A stretch of DNA of 63,205 nucleotides from GSA-30 sp036384435 (GCF_036384435.1 NZ_DASVMI010000112.1:1-63205), one strand, 5' to 3'; numbered from the stretch's first letter, positions 7,386-16,838 are shown. Numbers and translations: made by a program. Notes: a model not told the origin generated them from the letters alone.

Positions 7386-9383
7386 TCAATGTTCGTTGAC
7401 CTGGAGGTTGTGCATAAGGAGATCGAGCTTGGTCTTCATCGCATCCTGCCCACGCGAGCCTTCAGCGCCATAAGAGGCGGTATACAACACGGAAGGCTTT
7501 GCCTCGGCTGAAGTCTGCTCGGGCGTGCCGCCGACCATGCTGATGTAAGTCATGTCGTCTTCATTGTACGCAGAGCCATCGGAGGGGTGATTGCGGTGCA
7601 GCACTTTCTTCCAGTAGTTCTGGTAGCTGTTGTCCAGATCCTCGGAAGGTGCGACGTGGCGGTTCACGCGTACGATTTCATCATTGTCGACATTGGCCTT
7701 GACCATGACATCGGATACGTCCCATACCACCTTGCCGGCATCCTTGAAATACGAGAAGCCCAGCAGCAACTGGCTGTCCTTGTCAATCTTCTGAAGGTCC
7801 GGCGTGTAACCGAAGCTCACGCGTCGCGAGTGGTATTTGAAGTCGTGGGCGTAGTCGAAGCCGATGTCGATGTGCTCCAGCGGGGCAGGCAGGAGCGGCT
7901 TCTGTTGCAGGTAATCCTTCCATTGGGCCAGGGTGCCCGAGTAGGACACATCGAAGAAGTCGGTGATCTTGCGCAGGTCCTGGATGTTGGTATGCAATTC
8001 GTTGGGATGCGACGACCGGATCATCAGCACGTAGCCATCGGGTACCGGCAGCGCGAACGTCACTAGTTGCGCATCCTGATAAGCCAGCGGCCAAATACGG
8101 ACTTGCCAGGTGCGCTGGTAGCTATCGACAAAGCGTGAATCCTCCGTGGGCTTGCCCAGGGAGGTGATCTTGACCTTGTCCGAGCCGACGCTGCGCCGCA
8201 TGGGCATGCCCTTGAGTACCAGGTCCATCATCAGCTTCGGATCGGCGTAGAGCTGGCCTAGCGCCACGTCGTCGGGCTTGCGCACGTGTACCAGCGCCTC
8301 GTTGCCAAGTACGGCGCTGGTGATGAAGCCATTGTTGCTCAGTGTTTCCTTGCGAATATTGCGCTTGGCCACGGACCATACGCCGTTGCTGCCGCGAACG
8401 ATCAGCGACGGAAACGGATCGACGTCGGAGCTGCTGTGCAGCAGCTCATTGGAGCCATTGCCGTTGGGAAACAGGTTGTCACTATTGTCCTTGAGCAAGG
8501 CGTCAAGCTGCCCGTCGGCGAATGTATTGAATCGTGCTTGGTAGGTGGCCGTGAAATCCTTGAAGCTCTGGGGCAGGGCAAATTGCGTCTTGAAGTTACC
8601 TGTGTGCGTACTGTCGAGTACGTCAAGCTGATAGGTCACGCGCGTGTCGGCTTCGGCGACGTTATCTGCCGCCTTGAGGATGAAGTCGATGGGCAACGCG
8701 TAATTGAGGTTCTCGCCGGGCGACTTCATCAGCACGATGCCGATAAGCTTGCCGTTCTTGTCCAGCAGCGGCCCGCCGCTGTTGCCCGGTGATGCGGCTG
8801 CGGAAAAGCGCATCCATTTCCAGCGACCGTCCTGTTCCTCGGGTGTGTTGGAGGTGTACAGGCCATCGCGGATCACTACGCCGGTGCCCAGGGCATTGCC
8901 CACCGCATACACCACGTCGTTGAGATCGGGTGATGTGTTTGCCTCTAGCGGTGCCGTATCGGGTGCGTCCTTGAGCGTGAATACGACGAAATCCTTCTCG
9001 CGAGAGAATTTCACGATCTTGTCGAGGGCATAGACTTTGCCGTTGGCATCGCGCAGGGCCGGTTCACCCATCAGACTGCCCATGCCGGCGTCGAACACAT
9101 GAGCGGCCGTGGCATAGCGATGATTGCCCAGCGCAAAGGCCGTGCCAATGGAATAGAACTTGTCGTTGCGAAACTGGAATGGCAATTGGTCCAGTGGCAA
9201 CGGCTTTTCGTATGTGAGGGGGTCATTGACTGGCTTGGGGATAACCACTTCGAAAGTGGCCGCCTGCACCTTGGGCAATACCGCCGGATCCAACGTCGCC
9301 GCATGCGCATGGACACCCATGGCCAGCGCAAGACCCATCCATGGCGCAATCCGGCGCGCCAACCCTTTGCCTGCCTGCTTCAT
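7386..9383 (-). CDS. Secreted trypsin-like serine protease with large C-terminal extension
   Basis: A 665-residue protein with a signal peptide ending near residue 29 (HAHA/AT). A trypsin-like domain follows: His95 in ATAAHVF, Asp131 in EKDFVVFTL, and Ser202 in ASPGNSGGPLLD, with NYALPIDFIL closing the barrel near 230. The remaining 430 or so residues are unlike any domain I can name; they contain several Trp/Tyr-rich strand-like segments and no transmembrane helix. The start is supported by AAGGA six bases upstream; the frame extends to 9494 without meaning. It probably acts in the periplasm or outside the cell. Confidence 0.83.
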   Translation of the reverse strand: MKQAGKGLARRIAPWMGLALAMGVHAHAATLDPAVLPKVQAATFEVVIPKPVNDPLTYEKPLPLDQLPFQFRNDKFYSIGTAFALGNHRYATAAHVFDAGMGSLMGEPALRDANGKVYALDKIVKFSREKDFVVFTLKDAPDTAPLEANTSPDLNDVVYAVGNALGTGVVIRDGLYTSNTPEEQDGRWKWMRFSAAASPGNSGGPLLDKNGKLIGIVLMKSPGENLNYALPIDFILKAADNVAEADTRVTYQLDVLDSTHTGNFKTQFALPQSFKDFTATYQARFNTFADGQLDALLKDNSDNLFPNGNGSNELLHSSSDVDPFPSLIVRGSNGVWSVAKRNIRKETLSNNGFITSAVLGNEALVHVRKPDDVALGQLYADPKLMMDLVLKGMPMRRSVGSDKVKITSLGKPTEDSRFVDSYQRTWQVRIWPLAYQDAQLVTFALPVPDGYVLMIRSSHPNELHTNIQDLRKITDFFDVSYSGTLAQWKDYLQQKPLLPAPLEHIDIGFDYAHDFKYHSRRVSFGYTPDLQKIDKDSQLLLGFSYFKDAGKVVWDVSDVMVKANVDNDEIVRVNRHVAPSEDLDNSYQNYWKKVLHRNHPSDGSAYNEDDMTYISMVGGTPEQTSAEAKPSVLYTASYGAEGSRGQDAMKTKLDLLMHNLQVNEH

Positions 9384-9517
9384 CGTTCCTTGTCCCCTAA
9401 GAAAAAAGCAGCGAATGATTCTCGTGGGCATGTTGCCCGGCGCCGAGTGTAGCCAAGCTGGCGTCCGGCGGGGATAGCCCATCCGTCCCGGCATGACGTC
9501 GCGAAAATCTGCGCCGA

Positions 9518-10168
9518 TCAGGGCCCAGAACAGTTCGATGCCGGACCGCCGACGGAGACCTGGCGCACCGTATAACGCCCGGATCGCCCATCGGGTATGG
9601 TCACGGTCGCTGGCAGCACTTCAAGGGTGACCGTCTGTCCCGGCGCCGGGCGCACCAACCCTGCCGGCCAGTCCAGCGCATAGGCCATGCGTGAATCGCA
9701 AGGGTGAAACACTGGCACGCCATTCTCGTTGGTGACATGGCCGTCGCGGTAGGCTGGCGGGGTGATCGGGCTATACGTCCCGGCAAGAGTATGACCGCCG
9801 CGACAGAAATAGCTCAGGTCCAGGCGGTTGTCATCGTCACCGGGACGCAGCTCCAGCTGTCCCCGTCCCGCGTGGCTCAGTCGCAGGCTGGCGCCGGCGC
9901 TCCATGCGTCCAGTGGAACCTTCAGGTCCTGGCCGTCCCGCTGGGCCTGTGCGGTGAAACGGCAGCCCCCGCGTCGATCCAGGCTTTCCACGGCGATCCA
10001 GTAGCCATCCCCTCGCAGCCCGACATCCAGCCATTGGTCCTGGAGGCGATACATGCCGGTAAATCCCGCCGGATCGGGTGGCATGGCCGGCGCGGTCGGG
10101 CTGTCGGGATGGCAGCCGCCCAACAGCGTGGCTGCGAGCAGGCATGGAAAGGCGAAACGCAAACGCAT
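9518..10168 (-). CDS. Hypothetical lipoprotein
   Basis: A 216-residue predicted lipoprotein with lipobox LLGGC and lipidated Cys19. The mature part holds paired cysteines spread over the chain and beta-rich segments such as GMYRLQDQWLDVGLRGDGYWIAV. I do not recognise the family. The frame extends upstream to 10258, but the start at 10168 yields the clean signal sequence. It lies 134 bases upstream of the protease on the same strand, so they could share a transcript. Confidence 0.65.
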   Translation of the reverse strand: MRLRFAFPCLLAATLLGGCHPDSPTAPAMPPDPAGFTGMYRLQDQWLDVGLRGDGYWIAVESLDRRGGCRFTAQAQRDGQDLKVPLDAWSAGASLRLSHAGRGQLELRPGDDDNRLDLSYFCRGGHTLAGTYSPITPPAYRDGHVTNENGVPVFHPCDSRMAYALDWPAGLVRPAPGQTVTLEVLPATVTIPDGRSGRYTVRQVSVGGPASNCSGP

Positions 10169-10311
10169 CCTTGGGGCCTTGAGGGGATGTGATCCTATGT
10201 GCGTGCCTAGCATGACATGTCGTGATCGGCGGGGTGTGCTGGGCGCCAAAATCCCCACTGCGTTATTGGCGCCGCTAAAATGACGGTTTTTCTCCTGCCT
10301 GGACTTGTGGC

Positions 10312-11376
10312 GTGACCGCTGCTGCCTTTCCCATCACCGATGTCGCGCTGGAAGCCCTGTTTGTTCCCTTCCAAGCTGGCGTGTTGCGCATGCCAGTTGA
10401 TGGGGGGGTGATGTTCCTGCGCGCACGTGATGGTTTCGCGTTGCGCGAGAATATGAGGCCAGGCTGGCGTGCCGAGCAGAGCTTCAAACCTTTCGCCATG
10501 GCGCTGGAGCGCAGCGGCCTGCGTATGGGCATGGTCGATGCGCAGGATCGCTTCGCGCTGGTGCTGATATTGCCGCCGCGTCAGCGCGAGGAAGCGCGTG
10601 CCTTATTCGCGCGTGCGCTGAGTCTGCTGGCGCCAGGAGGGCGCATCGTCGCCAGCGTCCCCAATGCCGAGGGCGCACGCTCCAGCCAGGCGGATCTCGA
10701 GAGCCTGGCTGGTACCGTGGGGAGCTTGTCCAAGCATAAGTGCCGGGTCTTCTGGACCGTGCCCGAAGCGATGACCACCGATGCTTCGACATGTATGCGC
10801 TGGTTGTCACTGGATTCGCCGCGCCTCAACGATGCCGGCTATCTCAGCCGGCCCGGGCTGTTTGCCTGGGATCGCATCGATGTGGCATCGGCATTGCTCG
10901 CGTCGCACCTGCCTGCGGACCTGACAGGTCGCGCGGCTGACCTGGGAGCCGGGTATGGATACCTTTCCGCGCAATTGCTGCGACGGTGCCCAGGGCTGGT
11001 GTCGCTCGATGCGTTCGAGGCCGAGCTGCGTGCACGAGAGCCGGCGCAAGGCAACCTGGATGCCGCGTTACAGGCGCGCGATGACGCTCCGGCGGTACGT
11101 TGGCATTGGCATGACGTGACCGAGGGCCTGCCAGGGCGCTATGACGTGATTGTCAGCAATCCGCCATTCCACCAGGGCAGGGCGGACCTGCCGGAGCTGG
11201 GCCGCGCGTTCATCCATGCTGCTGCCGGTGCCCTGGAGCCGGCAGGGTGTTTCTGGATGGTTGCCAATCGCCATCTTCCCTATGAGGCCGCATTGGCCGA
11301 TCGATTCAGCGAGGTACGGCAGGTCGTGTTGCAGGATGGATTCAAGGTGATCGAAGCGCGCGGGGTACGCCGATGA
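10312..11376 (+). CDS. rsmC: 16S rRNA (guanine-N2)-methyltransferase, RsmC-like
   Basis: A 354-residue two-domain methyltransferase. The N-terminal half is a degenerate methyltransferase fold. The C-terminal half carries motif I (ADLGAGYGYLSAQLL, near 209-223) and the catalytic NPPF at 283-286, as in RsmC/RlmG, which methylate guanine N2 in rRNA (G1207 of 16S for RsmC). The GTG start has no strong ribosome binding site in view. The stop overlaps the rsuA start by ATGA, so the two 16S modification genes are translationally coupled. RlmG is an alternative. Confidence 0.85.
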   Translation: MTAAAFPITDVALEALFVPFQAGVLRMPVDGGVMFLRARDGFALRENMRPGWRAEQSFKPFAMALERSGLRMGMVDAQDRFALVLILPPRQREEARALFARALSLLAPGGRIVASVPNAEGARSSQADLESLAGTVGSLSKHKCRVFWTVPEAMTTDASTCMRWLSLDSPRLNDAGYLSRPGLFAWDRIDVASALLASHLPADLTGRAADLGAGYGYLSAQLLRRCPGLVSLDAFEAELRAREPAQGNLDAALQARDDAPAVRWHWHDVTEGLPGRYDVIVSNPPFHQGRADLPELGRAFIHAAAGALEPAGCFWMVANRHLPYEAALADRFSEVRQVVLQDGFKVIEARGVRR

Positions 11377-12086
11377 AACTGGTCAAGCTGATTGCCAATC
11401 TCGGCTACGGTAGCCGCAAGGAAGTGGCCTGGATGTTTCGCGAAGGACGCATCACCGATGCCGATGGCGATGTGCTGTATGCCGATGACAAAGTCGAGCA
11501 TGCGCATATTCGTATCGATGGCGAGCCGCTGGATCCGCCGGCCGGATTGGTATTGATGATGAACAAGCCCTTGGGTGCCACCTGTTCGCGCAAGGATCCA
11601 GGGCGGGTGGTGTATGACCTGTTGCCACCACGATATCGTGTACGCGAGCCCGCATTGTCGACAGTGGGGCGACTGGACCGCGACACCTCGGGCCTGTTGC
11701 TGTTCACCGATGACGGGAGCCTGCTGCACCGGATCATTTCGCCTCGCGCCGAAGTGACCAAGGTCTATGAGGCGATGTTGGCGCAGGACCTGCGCGGCGA
11801 CGAGGGCGAACTGTTCGCCGGCGGTCACATGATGCTCGAATCGGAGACCACGCCGCTGGCACCGGCGCAGTTGGAAGTTCTCGGACCCAGGCACGCGCGG
11901 CTGACCGTGACCGAAGGGCGCTATCACCAGGTACGGCGCATGTTCGCGGCCACCGGAAACCATGTGGAGAGCCTGCATCGGGTGGCCATGGGCAGCCTGA
12001 CCCTGGAGGCTTTGTCGCCCGGGGCGTGGCAGCCTCTGGACGCCGCGGATGTCGCACGGATTTTCCAGGGTACGGCAACCGGCTGA
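11373..12086 (+). CDS. rsuA: 16S rRNA pseudouridine synthase, RsuA family
   Basis: A 237-residue pseudouridine synthase. An S4-like RNA-binding segment begins at the N-terminus (LVKLIANLGYGSRKEV). The catalytic motif GRLDRDTSGLLL places the nucleophile at Asp102, the position known for E. coli RsuA. LTVTEGRYHQVRRMFAATGN is the conserved C-terminal motif. RsuA makes pseudouridine 516 in 16S rRNA. Start and coupling with rsmC are fixed by the 4-base overlap. Related RluE/RluF specificities cannot be fully excluded. Confidence 0.87.
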   Translation: MKLVKLIANLGYGSRKEVAWMFREGRITDADGDVLYADDKVEHAHIRIDGEPLDPPAGLVLMMNKPLGATCSRKDPGRVVYDLLPPRYRVREPALSTVGRLDRDTSGLLLFTDDGSLLHRIISPRAEVTKVYEAMLAQDLRGDEGELFAGGHMMLESETTPLAPAQLEVLGPRHARLTVTEGRYHQVRRMFAATGNHVESLHRVAMGSLTLEALSPGAWQPLDAADVARIFQGTATG

Positions 12087-12136
12087 TTCATCGTTGGCGC
12101 TACACTCGGCGCCTCAATGCCCAGGGGTTCGTTCGC

Positions 12137-13900
12137 ATGACCAAGCGTTACACGTCACTTTCGCTCGCTCTTGGCCTGGTGCTGGCCGGATTGGCCGTAT
12201 CGGCCACTGCGGCCGACAAACCATCCGCCAATGGCGCTTTCGTGCAACTGGCCGATCATTACTTCGACGATTTCTATTTCCCCAACCAGCCCAGCGCGGC
12301 CACATCTGCGGGCTTGCATCAATACGACGGCAAGTTGGAGGACTATTCGCGCAAGGGTGTGCAGGACACCGTCAAGGCGCTGAAAGGGTGGGAGGCAAAA
12401 TTCGCCGCGATCGACGCCGCCACGCTTGGCGAAACCGAACGCGGTGACCTGGAGCTGGTGCTGGCCAACATCCGTGGCCGTTTGTTGATGCTCGAACAGG
12501 TGCGTTGGTGGGAAACCAATGCAGATAATTACTCCAGCGGCATCACCGGCAGCGCCTTCACGTTGATGGCGCGCAAGTTCGCATCGTCCGATGAGCGATT
12601 GAAAGCGTTGGTGGCGCGCGAGAAGGCCATGCCGCACGTACTGGTCGAAGCGCGCAAGAACCTGAAGAATCCGCCGAAGATCTATACCGAGATCGCGTTG
12701 GAGCAATTGCCTGGACTGGAGGATTTTTTCGCCAAGGACGTACCCTCGGCGTTTGCGGATGTTACCGATACCGGATTGAAAGACGAGTTTGCCAAGACCA
12801 ATGGCGCGGTGATCCAGTCTCTGAAAGATTATGAGCAATGGCTCAGGAATGATCTATTGCCGCGTTCGCACGGCAGTTTCCCGATTGGTGCCGATGCGTT
12901 CCGCAAGAAGTTGGCCTATGACGAAATGGTCGACACGCCACTGGATAAACTGGTGGCTATCGACATGGAAGACATGCGTGCCAACCAACGTGAGTTTGCC
13001 AGGGTCGCCAGGGAGCTCGATCCGAAGAAGACGCCGGAGCAGGTGTTGGCCGACCTGGGGGCCGATCATCCGGACCGCGCGCACCTGCTCGACACGTTTC
13101 GCGGTACCTTCGCCAAGCTGCTCGATTTCATCCAGTCGCATCACATCGTGACGATTCCCTCGCAGGTACAGCCGATTCTCGAGGAAACGCCGCCGTTCAT
13201 GCGCGCGACCACGTTCGCGTCCATGGATACACCCGGGCCATTCGAGAAGGTTGCCAAGGAAGCCTATTTCAACGTCACGCTGCCCGAGCCGTCATGGAGC
13301 AAACAGCAGACCGACGAGTTCATGGCGCAGTTCAGCTATCCGGTGATCAACAATGTGGCCGTGCATGAGGCCTACCCGGGGCATTACGTGCAGTTCCTGT
13401 GGATGCACGACATCCATGATCGTGTGCGCCAGTTGCTGGGTTCGTCCAGCAATGCGGAGGGTTGGGCTCATTACAGCGAGCAGATGATGCTTGATGAGGG
13501 TCTGGCCCAGGCCATGTACCCGGACGACGTGACGCAACAGAAGAAGCTCAAGCTGGGGCAATTGCAGGATGCCTTGCTGCGCAATGCCCGTTTCATCGTC
13601 GGCATCAAGATGCATACCGGGCAGATGAGTTTCGACCAGGCGGTAGATTTCTTCGTCAAGGAAGGCTACCAGTCGCATGCGGTTGGCGTGGTCGAAGCCA
13701 AGCGTGGTACCTCCGATCCGACCTATCTCTACTACACCTTGGGCAAGTTGCAGATCCTGAAACTGCGTCAGGACGTCATGGCCCGGCAGGGTAAGGCGTT
13801 CAATCTCCAGCAGTTCCACGACGATTTCATGAAGCAGGGCTTTGCGCCGATCAAGATCGTGCGCCGCGCCATGCTGCATGACGATTCGCCCACGCTGTGA
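12137..13900 (+). CDS. DUF885 family exported metallopeptidase-like protein
   Basis: A 587-residue protein with a signal peptide (LALGLVLAGLAVSATAA, cleavage near 24-25). The family signature is the zinc-binding type sequence VAVHEAYPGHYVQFLW, a HExxxGH arrangement, followed by AEGWAHYSEQMMLDEG carrying a further acidic ligand. Family members are thought to be periplasmic peptidases; the substrate is unknown. It follows rsuA closely but on functional grounds is independent. The start at 12137 is chosen by the signal peptide. Confidence 0.87.
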   Translation: MTKRYTSLSLALGLVLAGLAVSATAADKPSANGAFVQLADHYFDDFYFPNQPSAATSAGLHQYDGKLEDYSRKGVQDTVKALKGWEAKFAAIDAATLGETERGDLELVLANIRGRLLMLEQVRWWETNADNYSSGITGSAFTLMARKFASSDERLKALVAREKAMPHVLVEARKNLKNPPKIYTEIALEQLPGLEDFFAKDVPSAFADVTDTGLKDEFAKTNGAVIQSLKDYEQWLRNDLLPRSHGSFPIGADAFRKKLAYDEMVDTPLDKLVAIDMEDMRANQREFARVARELDPKKTPEQVLADLGADHPDRAHLLDTFRGTFAKLLDFIQSHHIVTIPSQVQPILEETPPFMRATTFASMDTPGPFEKVAKEAYFNVTLPEPSWSKQQTDEFMAQFSYPVINNVAVHEAYPGHYVQFLWMHDIHDRVRQLLGSSSNAEGWAHYSEQMMLDEGLAQAMYPDDVTQQKKLKLGQLQDALLRNARFIVGIKMHTGQMSFDQAVDFFVKEGYQSHAVGVVEAKRGTSDPTYLYYTLGKLQILKLRQDVMARQGKAFNLQQFHDDFMKQGFAPIKIVRRAMLHDDSPTL

Positions 13901-13939
13901 CGCCTTGGGAGTGCACCGGGCGGCCTTATATCCTTATCC

Positions 13940-15496
13940 ATGCAAACCCTGGTCTTCGATAACAGTTTCATCCGTGACCTGCCCGGCGACGCCGAGGCAG
14001 GTCCACGTGCACGCCAGGTCGAACGCGCGCTGCATTCGGCCGTTACGCCAACTGCTGCCAGTGCACCGCGCGTCGTGGCTTGGTCGCGCGAGGTGGCCAC
14101 AACGCTGGGGCTGGCACCCGGAGACGTCGCCAGCGCGTCGTTCGCCGAAGTGTTCGGAGGTAATGCGTTGCTGCCGGGCATGCAGGCCTGGGCTACCAAT
14201 TACGGCGGGCATCAGTTCGGTGTATGGGCCGGGCAGCTTGGCGACGGACGAGCCATTTCGCTGGGCGAAGTCATCGCCGATTCTGGTCGCTGGGAATTAC
14301 AGCTCAAGGGAGCCGGGCGTACCCCGTACTCGCGAGGTGCCGATGGTCGTGCCGTGTTGCGATCATCGGTGCGCGAATTCCTGTGCAGCGAGGCCATGCA
14401 TCACCTGGGTGTACCGACCACGCGTGCGCTCAGCCTGGTTGCAACAGGCGATACGGTAGAGCGCGATATGTTCTACGACGGCCACCCGCGCGATGAACCG
14501 GGTGCGATCGTGTGCCGTGTGGCTCCTTCGTTCATCCGGTTCGGGCATTTCGAGCTCCCTGCGTCGCGCGGTGACGTGGCACTGTTGCGGCAACTGGTGG
14601 ATTTCACCATTCGACGTGATTTTCCGAGCATCGAGGGTGAGGGCCAGGCGCGTTATGCCCAATGGTTCCGGCAGGTTTGCGAGCGCACGGCGCTGTTGAT
14701 GGCGCACTGGATGCGCGTGGGCTTCGTGCATGGCGTGATGAATACCGACAACATGTCGATCCTCGGCTTGACGATCGACTACGGCCCGTACGGTTGGCTC
14801 GAAGATTTCGATCCGGACTGGACGCCCAATACCACGGATGCGTCGCGACGCCGTTATCGTTACGGCCGGCAACCGAATGTCGCCTGGTGGAACCTGAGTC
14901 GGCTGGCTGGTGCGCTCTCGCCCCTGTTCGATGGCACCGAGGCCTTGCAGGCGGGCCTCGATCAGTATGTCGCTGTATTCCATTCATGCGACCGCGAGCA
15001 TATGGCGGCCAAGCTGGGGCTGGCGACGTATCGCGACGAAGATACTGCCATGGTGCAGTCGTTGCACACGTTGCTGCACCAGGCCGAGGTGGATATGACG
15101 CTGTTCTTTCGTGGCCTGTCGGAGATCGACCTGCAGGCGCCTTCGCTAGATGCGGTGCGCGAGGCCTTCTATGACGAAGGCAAGCTGGCGGCGTTTGAAC
15201 CGGCGTTCCTTGACTGGCTGGCGCAATATGCCGCGCGCGTCGGCCTGGATGACTTGCCTGGCGCCTTGCGACGGGATCGGATGCGTGCAGCGAATCCGCG
15301 TTATGTCTTACGCAATTACCTCGCACAGGAAGCGATCGATCTGGCTGAGCGGGGCGACGCATCCGGAATCGACACCCTGCTCGACGTGTTGCGTCGTCCC
15401 TATGACGACCAGCCTGGCATGGAACGGTTTGCGCGGCGCCGCCCGGAGTGGGCACGGGTAAGGGCAGGTTGCTCGATGTTGTCGTGCAGTTCATGA
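13940..15496 (+). CDS. selO: Protein adenylyltransferase SelO (YdiU family), cysteine form
   Basis: A 518-residue pseudokinase-fold AMPylase. NYGGHQFGVWAGQLGDGRA, ELQLKGAGRTPYSR and FVHGVMNTDNMSILGLTIDYGPYG are hallmark segments. The C-terminus reads GCSMLSCSS: Cys516, third from the end, occupies the selenocysteine position of animal SELENOO, and no in-frame TGA occurs before the stop, so this is the cysteine form. SelO transfers AMP to proteins during redox stress. The length is normal. Confidence 0.95.
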   Translation: MQTLVFDNSFIRDLPGDAEAGPRARQVERALHSAVTPTAASAPRVVAWSREVATTLGLAPGDVASASFAEVFGGNALLPGMQAWATNYGGHQFGVWAGQLGDGRAISLGEVIADSGRWELQLKGAGRTPYSRGADGRAVLRSSVREFLCSEAMHHLGVPTTRALSLVATGDTVERDMFYDGHPRDEPGAIVCRVAPSFIRFGHFELPASRGDVALLRQLVDFTIRRDFPSIEGEGQARYAQWFRQVCERTALLMAHWMRVGFVHGVMNTDNMSILGLTIDYGPYGWLEDFDPDWTPNTTDASRRRYRYGRQPNVAWWNLSRLAGALSPLFDGTEALQAGLDQYVAVFHSCDREHMAAKLGLATYRDEDTAMVQSLHTLLHQAEVDMTLFFRGLSEIDLQAPSLDAVREAFYDEGKLAAFEPAFLDWLAQYAARVGLDDLPGALRRDRMRAANPRYVLRNYLAQEAIDLAERGDASGIDTLLDVLRRPYDDQPGMERFARRRPEWARVRAGCSMLSCSS

Positions 15497-15548
15497 CAGC
15501 CAGCGTGATGGCACCGCGCGACAGCGCCGATGCCACAGGTGCAGTTTG

Positions 15549-15995
15549 ATGCGATGGCTGTTGTTGCCTGGCGTGTTGTGGACTGCGCCCAACACCTTGC
15601 TGGGCGGTCTGGCGGGTATCGTATCGCTGGCGCTAGGTGCGCGGGTGCAATGGCAGCCGGCACACCATGCCTGGGTCTTTCGTCGCGTTCCCTGGGGCGC
15701 TGGTGGCGCGATCACGCTTGGCAACGTGATTCTCTACACGGGCGAGGAGCTCGACACGCCGTGTCATACCTATCGCCACCGCGCGGGCCTGGCGCGGGAT
15801 CCGGTTATCTCGTTGGGGCTGCATGAGCGTGCGCACGTCTATCAGTATCTGCTGCTCGGCCCGCTATTCCTGCCTTTGTATTTCCTCTGTGGCGGCGTCA
15901 GCGTGCGCAATCGCTTCGAGCGTGCAGCCGATCGTTACGCCCTGACCGGGCGCGGCTGGTGGCCGTGGAGCACGGAACGACAAACACCGCCGTGA
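15549..15995 (+). CDS. Small membrane protein with HExxH motif
   Basis: A 148-residue protein with hydrophobic segments near residues 5-30 and 98-118 and a HERAH sequence at 92-96. HExxH is the zinc-ligand pattern of metallopeptidases, and ERAAD about 30 residues later could supply a third ligand. I do not recognise the family; it might be a minimal membrane-linked metalloprotein or a chance motif. A TTG one codon upstream is also open. It lies 52 bases after selO on the same strand. Confidence 0.55.
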   Translation: MRWLLLPGVLWTAPNTLLGGLAGIVSLALGARVQWQPAHHAWVFRRVPWGAGGAITLGNVILYTGEELDTPCHTYRHRAGLARDPVISLGLHERAHVYQYLLLGPLFLPLYFLCGGVSVRNRFERAADRYALTGRGWWPWSTERQTPP

Positions 15996-16006
15996 GGCGG
16001 CGTTTG
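15981..16006. terminator. Bidirectional hairpin overlapping a stop codon
   Basis: CAAAC and CCGCC (15981-15991, with one unpaired A) pair with GGCGG and GTTTG (15996-16006, with one unpaired C) around a GTGA loop. The loop holds the TGA stop of the upstream gene. It lies between converging genes. Confidence 0.45.
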
Positions 16007-16013
16007 CGAGGGG

Positions 16014-16760
16014 TTACTGACCGGACGATTGTGGCTGCGGGCGCGATGGACGCCCGCCACCCTGGGGGCCACCCTGCCCCGGCGATGGACGATTGCCTCC
16101 CGGGCCTTGCCCCGGTCCAGGGCGATTGCCGCCCGGCGGCGGGCGATGATCGCCGCCACCTGGATTAGGCCGTGGCCCGTTGCCGGGGTTGGGGCGTGGC
16201 CCGTTGCCAGGATTGGGGCGTCCCGGCGGTGGACGATGGTCGCCACCGGGCGGGCGTGGTGGTGGACGATGTCCCCAGCCGGGCTGAGGGCGTGGCGGCG
16301 GCCGGTGGATCGGAGGGCGCGGCGGCGGCCGGTGGATCGGAGGGCGCGGCGGCGGCCGGGGGGCGATAGGCCGGTGATACCAGTAATTGCGTTCGCGATA
16401 GAACGGGCGGTTGGCGTAGTAGTTGCCCCAATAGGTGCCGATCACGAAGCTGACGATCGGCAGTCCGATGCGCGGGCCATAGTCCTCCACCACCACTGTC
16501 TGCTGCTGGTAGGTGTATTGCAGGTAGCCTGCCGCGATCCAGCCGCGATCCGGCCCGACGATCACGTCGCACCATCCGTAGCCCTCGGTACACCCCTGGA
16601 TGTCTACGCGCATGCCGGCCGGCACGGTGTTGATGCGCGGATAGGCGGTGTCCGGGCCGGCCCGCAGGTTGACGTTGGCGACCACGACGCCTTCGGCGGC
16701 CCGGGCCAGCACCGGCATGGCGATCAAGAAGGCAAGCAACACTCCGGCAACGCGTTTCAT
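16014..16760 (-). CDS. Exported SH3b domain protein with proline-rich tail
   Basis: A 248-residue protein. A signal peptide ends near residue 22 (ARA/AE). A bacterial SH3 domain follows at about 25-85 (VNLRAGPDTAYPRINTVPAG, GYGWCDVIVG, GWIAAGYLQ), then a short YxxN/GTYWGNYY segment. From about 132 to the end the chain is almost wholly Pro, Gly, Arg, His and Asn in short repeats such as RPPIHRPPP and NPGNGPRP. SH3b domains usually bind peptidoglycan or cell-surface ligands, so an envelope role is likely. The tail DNA contains tandem repeats. Confidence 0.8.
   Translation of the reverse strand: MKRVAGVLLAFLIAMPVLARAAEGVVVANVNLRAGPDTAYPRINTVPAGMRVDIQGCTEGYGWCDVIVGPDRGWIAAGYLQYTYQQQTVVVEDYGPRIGLPIVSFVIGTYWGNYYANRPFYRERNYWYHRPIAPRPPPRPPIHRPPPRPPIHRPPPRPQPGWGHRPPPRPPGGDHRPPPGRPNPGNGPRPNPGNGPRPNPGGGDHRPPPGGNRPGPGQGPGGNRPSPGQGGPQGGGRPSRPQPQSSGQ
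16172..16219. repeat. 24-bp tandem repeat, two copies
   Basis: Two adjacent 24-base units (16172-16195 and 16196-16219) differ at two positions and encode NPGNGPRP twice in the proline-rich tail of the SH3b protein. Confidence 0.75.
16301..16354. repeat. 27-bp tandem repeat, two identical copies
   Basis: Two identical 27-base units (16301-16327 and 16328-16354) encode the nine-residue RPPIHRPPP unit twice. Exact identity suggests recent duplication and potential for length variation. Confidence 0.8.
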
Positions 16761-16838
16761 CGGACGGCTCCCATGACGAGGGTCGAGACCAGATATCTAC
16801 GATCACTTTGATCCTGACCCGTGCACCTTGCAAGCCCG

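Noticed and set aside
6500..7399. A 299-codon plus-strand frame
   Set aside because: It is antisense to the flavoprotein gene, whose FAD motifs are clear. The frame's product has no recognisable motif.
15440..15496. Selenocysteine in SelO
   Set aside because: The selenocysteine position is encoded as cysteine, and the only TGA is the true stop.
16029..16811. A 260-codon plus-strand frame opposite the SH3b gene
   Set aside because: It is an Arg/Ala/Trp-rich by-product of the proline repeats; the minus-strand protein has a signal peptide and SH3 domain.
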